Of a DNA stretch of 64,000 nt, positions 61,220 to 64,000 are shown in pieces. The notes beneath the pieces were generated by a model. It saw only the letters and a list, made by a program, of their open reading frames with translations. It was not told the DNA's origin and did no database searches. Location of the stretch: the NCBI GenBank assembly GCA_037127315.1, contig JBBBDQ010000346.1, positions 4,112,501 to 4,176,500 of the forward strand, in the 5' to 3' direction. The translations under genes were made by a program, and so were the position numbers. How positions within the stretch are numbered: position 1 is the stretch's first letter; the number at the start of each line of letters is the position of its first letter. This stretch comes from Ascarosepion bandense. Its lineage: Eukaryota; Mollusca; Cephalopoda; Sepiida; Sepiidae.

Positions 61220-62371
61220 CTCTTTTGATCCATAACCAATTAGCTTTTCTTTCCGCTGTTTCGGTTATGGACTTGAGTGCTTTCCTTTTTTTATTCCCAC
61301 TGTTCTAATATCTGTTAAGGCTTTGCATAAGGACCTTGCTGCAAATTCTCTAGTCCCCACTTCAATAGGAGTGTAGCTAGCCCTCCAACCTTTAACCCTG
61401 CAACTCTCCAGCAGTTCGTCGTATTTTAACTTCTTCCTTTCATGGGCTTCTTTTGCGTTTTCTTCTCAGTTCCCACAAGACTATCTTCTTCAAATTATGT
61501 GAGAAGAAAACTATATCTGGGCGAAATTTTGTGATGGCAATTTGCTCTGGGAATCTCAATCTTGAGCCTACATCGGCCCTTAGTTCCCAGTCTGTTGCAG
61601 GAGATAGCAGGTTTGGAATTACCTTTCTATTTCGTGGGATTTTCGCGCCTGCTTTAATAAATATTATCTGCCTTGTGTCTGGGTTGTAAACATTCTCTTT
61701 GATAGCATTTTGAACTATTTCCACGATCTCTTTTAGAATTTCATCATGGCGCCACCTGTAACACCCATCAGCTAGTGCAGATTTACAGCTACTCAGAATA
61801 TGTTTTAAGGTACCTTTGCGCCCACAAAAATGACAAATTGGCGACTGGGTTTTATACCATAATTGTAAGTTTGTGGGGTTTGACAGGGTGTAGTATACTG
61901 CCCGAATCAGAAATTTTAATCTGGAGTCACCGTGCCATATTTCGGACCATTTGATTTGGCATTTCAACATAGAGCTCCATTTGGTCCAGGCCCTTTGCTG
62001 TCTCATCACGACTTGGATTGCTATTCGTTTCTCTTCTTCGCCGTTTCTGATTTCTTCCTGCAAAAGATGACTTTTATTTTTTCCTTGCAGTTTGTCATAT
62101 TTTTCTGAGGGGAAAAACCCGAGGCCTGCGCGTCCAGTATTGCCTTTTCTCGGATTCTTTCTTTTGCTGTATTCAGTTATTTCGAGGCGTTCCATTTTTT
62201 ATCTGTATATACTGATATTCCCGCACCGGCTAATTTGGGATCTTTCGAGCACTCGTACTGGATTGTGGCTCTCACTTTAGCTACTTTAAATTTTTCGGGT
62301 AGGCTTTTAAACGGGAGTTTCAGTGCGTTTGTTTTCCCGTATAACGCTGCGCTGCATAGAGATCTTGACAA
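61220..62371 (-). pseudogene. RLE-LINE thumb, zinc knuckle and endonuclease (frameshifted)
   Basis: The minus frame 62371-62177 reads AALYGKTNALKLPFKSLPEK and VRATIQYECSKDPKLAGAGI. Frame 62195-61440 reads RKGNTGRAGLGFFPSEKYDK, AWTKWSSMLKCQIKWSEIWH, zinc knuckle CHFCGRKGTLKHILSSC, CYRWRHDEILKEIVEIV, and FRPDIVFFSHNLKKIVLWEL of the endonuclease. Just past WEL a small deletion shifts the frame. In the next frame ENAKEAHERKKLKYDELLES and GTREFAARSLCKALTDI continue the family's normal end to about 61240. The endonuclease would nick DNA for target-primed reverse transcription; it is broken here. Confidence 0.85.
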
Positions 62372-62586
62372 GCCTAACTACCTACGTAGTCGTGATGTTA
62401 TGCTTCGTTCCATTAGTTCTACCGCGGAGGAAGTGAAATCGTAGATAGTTACAGGCCAGAGTATTTTTGGAAGAATGACGTTTTGATAAATCCAAGTTTT
62501 ATATCTGCCAGGTAAACCAGATTTATCAACCCTGATTAGTCACCCTTCTAGATTCTCCTTTGTTAATATTACGGATCTTGAATCTT

Positions 62587-63006
62587 TTAGGGTTTCATCG
62601 AACTGCTTCCCCAACTGCTTGGCTTTTGATGTATTGCAGGTATGTCATCTCCAAAGAGCTTAAATCTTTCGTTTTTCGAAAGCTTACCTTTCTTCATTAC
62701 TAGGGAACGTGATTTGGAAGCGTTAAAATTCATTCTCGCCCAGTCGATGTGTTTTTCGATGCCCTTCAGCAACCGCCTTGCCCCAATGGCGGACGTGCTG
62801 GTTATGGTCATGTCATCCATATACGCGCAAATCGGTGGTTGCCTTACACCAGATCTGGAGACAGGTCCTTGACATTCCATTTCAACAGTTTTTATCAGCA
62901 TATTCATTGATAATGCGAAGAGAGTCGCTGAAATGGTGCAGCCTTTTATTATCCCTCTTTCAAGATTGTGCCACGCTGAAGTTGAGGTCTTTGTTAATCC
63001 CCTCAT
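62587..63006 (-). pseudogene. RLE-LINE RT motifs B and C
   Basis: GIIKGCTISATLFALSMNML (motif B), then ICAYMDDMTITS (motif C, catalytic YMDD intact) and MNFNASKSRSLVMKKGK. Open for 139 codons. It needs joining to the adjacent frames to represent one ORF. Confidence 0.85.
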
Positions 63007-63016
63007 TCTAAAATCC

Positions 63017-63211
63017 TTATAGTAGTTTAAAATGAGCTTGGTGAAAGCAGTGGATATATGGTACGATTAAAGCTTCTTCTACCTGACGATGGGGAATTGA
63101 CCCATAAGCATTCTTAAGGTATAACCAGAGGACTGCAATATCTCCCTTATTTCCCTTAGCATATTTTAGTAGTTGGGTAATGACCCCTGTATGTTCCATG
63201 CATCCTGGCAT
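63017..63211 (-). pseudogene. RLE-LINE RT motif A region
   Basis: MPGCMEHTGVITQLLKYAKG, then VLWLYLKNAYGSIPHRQVEE. In this family the tyrosine before LKNAYGSIPH should be the catalytic Asp (WLDL.NAYGSIPH style), so the metal-binding residue appears lost. Confidence 0.8.
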
Positions 63212-63261
63212 GCCTGGGACTCCTCCTTTTTGAACAGAGGTGTCAATGTAGTTATTTATTA

Positions 63262-63555
63262 TTAGATATTTTGACAGCCTACTAATAAGCTGAAGAAAAT
63301 TTTTCCGTCAACATTCAGCAGCGAAATACATCTGAATTGGTTGATTTTCTTGGCGTTTTCCTCTTTGGGGATCCATATACCCTCGGAATACTTCCACTGG
63401 TCTGCTATCTTCCCTCTCTTCCAAATGACCTTCAGTAACTTCCATAGGATACGTTGTAATTTCGGGTATCTTTTGTACACTAAATATGGTACTCCATTCG
63501 GGCCTGGAGCGGAGCTTGACCGAGCTTTTTTAAGCACTAATTGCAATTCAACCAA
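63262..63555 (-). pseudogene. RLE-LINE RT fingers
   Basis: KKARSSSAPGPNGVPYLVYK (the SAPGPNG box typical of non-LTR RT fingers), then WKLLKVIWKRGKIADQWKYS and WIPKEENAKKINQFRCISLL. The frame breaks into the motif A piece near 63230. Confidence 0.85.
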
Positions 63556-63674
63556 GCTAGAGAGTCCTATGTCGAGATCAACTGAAGGAGGATCTGGTGT
63601 AAGAAGTAGATGGTTTTCGCCAAGTTGTTGCTGCGGGAAGAGTTTGCTTAAGGAGTCTTTGAGAAAAGCATTTA

Positions 63675-63884
63675 TTATTCTGTGCTACTTTGTAGCGTTC
63701 CACTGCGAGTTTCATCCAGTAATTGTTTGGTAAATACGAAAGGATTGGATATGAACGCTGTTCTTTTTCGTGCTCTTTCTCTCCTCTTCCGGCGGTGCCA
63801 TTCGGCTCTTCTGAATGCTTTTAAATCCGATCGGATCGAGTCTCTTAGTACTCTTATGGCTTCTTTTTTTGGGGGGCTTTGCAT
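63675..63884 (-). pseudogene. RLE-LINE N-terminal basic segment
   Basis: MQSPPKKEAIRVLRDSIRSD, LKAFRRAEWHRRKRRERARK, RTAFISNPFVFTKQLLDE: the basic lead-in to the RT of such elements. Upstream DNA-binding fingers are not visible to the window end. Confidence 0.65.
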
Positions 63885-64000
63885 TCTTATATTGTTTTTT
63901 TAGTGATTTTAATTCTGCTCTGTGTTTTTTTCATTCGATTTTCTCTTCGATTCATGGTACTATTCGCCACTTTTTTTTTCTCCGCTGTTATCAAATCGTT

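Larger units (their letters stand above)
61210..63960 (-). mobile_element. RLE-type LINE (Hero/R2-like superclade), degraded, nearly whole pol
   Basis: Reading leftward: N-terminal basic region, RT fingers, motif A, motifs B-C, thumb, zinc knuckle and restriction-like endonuclease. Many frameshifts. Distinct from the R4/Dong-like family at 4.4-8.6 kb: different zinc-knuckle spacing, wording and no TAA flank. The 5' end may lie outside the window. Clade name is tentative. Confidence 0.8.

Overview
The window reads as intergenic, repeat-dominated DNA from an animal, most likely a cephalopod mollusc. No bacterial gene organisation, no tRNA or rRNA operon and no convincing host protein-coding exon is visible. 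Almost everything recognisable is a transposable element, a dead fragment of one, or tandem/simple repeat. The cephalopod guess is an inference. It rests on tRNA- and 5S-derived SINEs with an invertebrate-type core, abundant RTE/BovB-like and CR1/L2-like LINE debris, R4/Dong-like and other restriction-like-endonuclease LINEs, Penelope-like (PLE) debris and very dense AT microsatellites.

Layout. 1-1.7 kb: CR1/L2-like LINE 3' ends. 2.2-2.8 kb: PLE GIY-YIG remnant with a CA repeat inside it. 4.4-8.7 kb: three head-to-tail 5'-truncated R4/Dong-like LINE copies bracketed by (TAA)n. 8.7-10.7 kb: further PLE-like pieces. 11-13.7 kb: CR1/L2 and RTE fragments. 13.8-17 kb: three members of an unassigned CCCGGCGTTGC repeat. 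17.2-21.5 kb: a pyrimidine tract with higher-order repeats. 22-28.4 kb: SINEs, RTE pieces, a 46-bp-arm palindrome and hammerhead-like cores. 29.6-32.8 kb: a nested stack in which a tRNA-SINE, a 5S-tRNA chimeric SINE and a CR1/L2 LINE lie in or beside RTE debris. 32.9-34.8 kb: T-rich DNA, a second large palindrome and AT repeats. 35.4-36.9 kb: 193-bp satellite. 38-39.1 kb: CR1/L2 cut by a SINE. 40-42.6 kb: roughly 36-bp minisatellite. 42.9-44.8 kb: RTE. 45-50.5 kb: LINE end, 63-bp, 60-bp and about 158-bp tandem repeats, a 5S-headed SINE and a possible LTR. 50.6-57.4 kb: CR1/L2 pieces with SINEs showing clear target-site duplications. 57.4-57.8 kb: mariner remnant. 58.4-60.8 kb: AT-cored palindromes. 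61.2-64 kb: a degraded but nearly full RLE-type LINE on the minus strand.

The elements interact by nesting. Non-LTR reverse transcriptases (RTE, CR1/L2, R4-like) probably supplied the machinery that moved the SINEs. Twelve- to thirteen-base duplications around both chimeric SINE copies show each entered as one unit. A recurring hammerhead-like core, usually followed by (TA)n, together with GIY-YIG remnants, suggests PLE activity. All elements seen are truncated, frameshifted or cut by the window edge. All clade names come from motif recognition by eye, not database searches.
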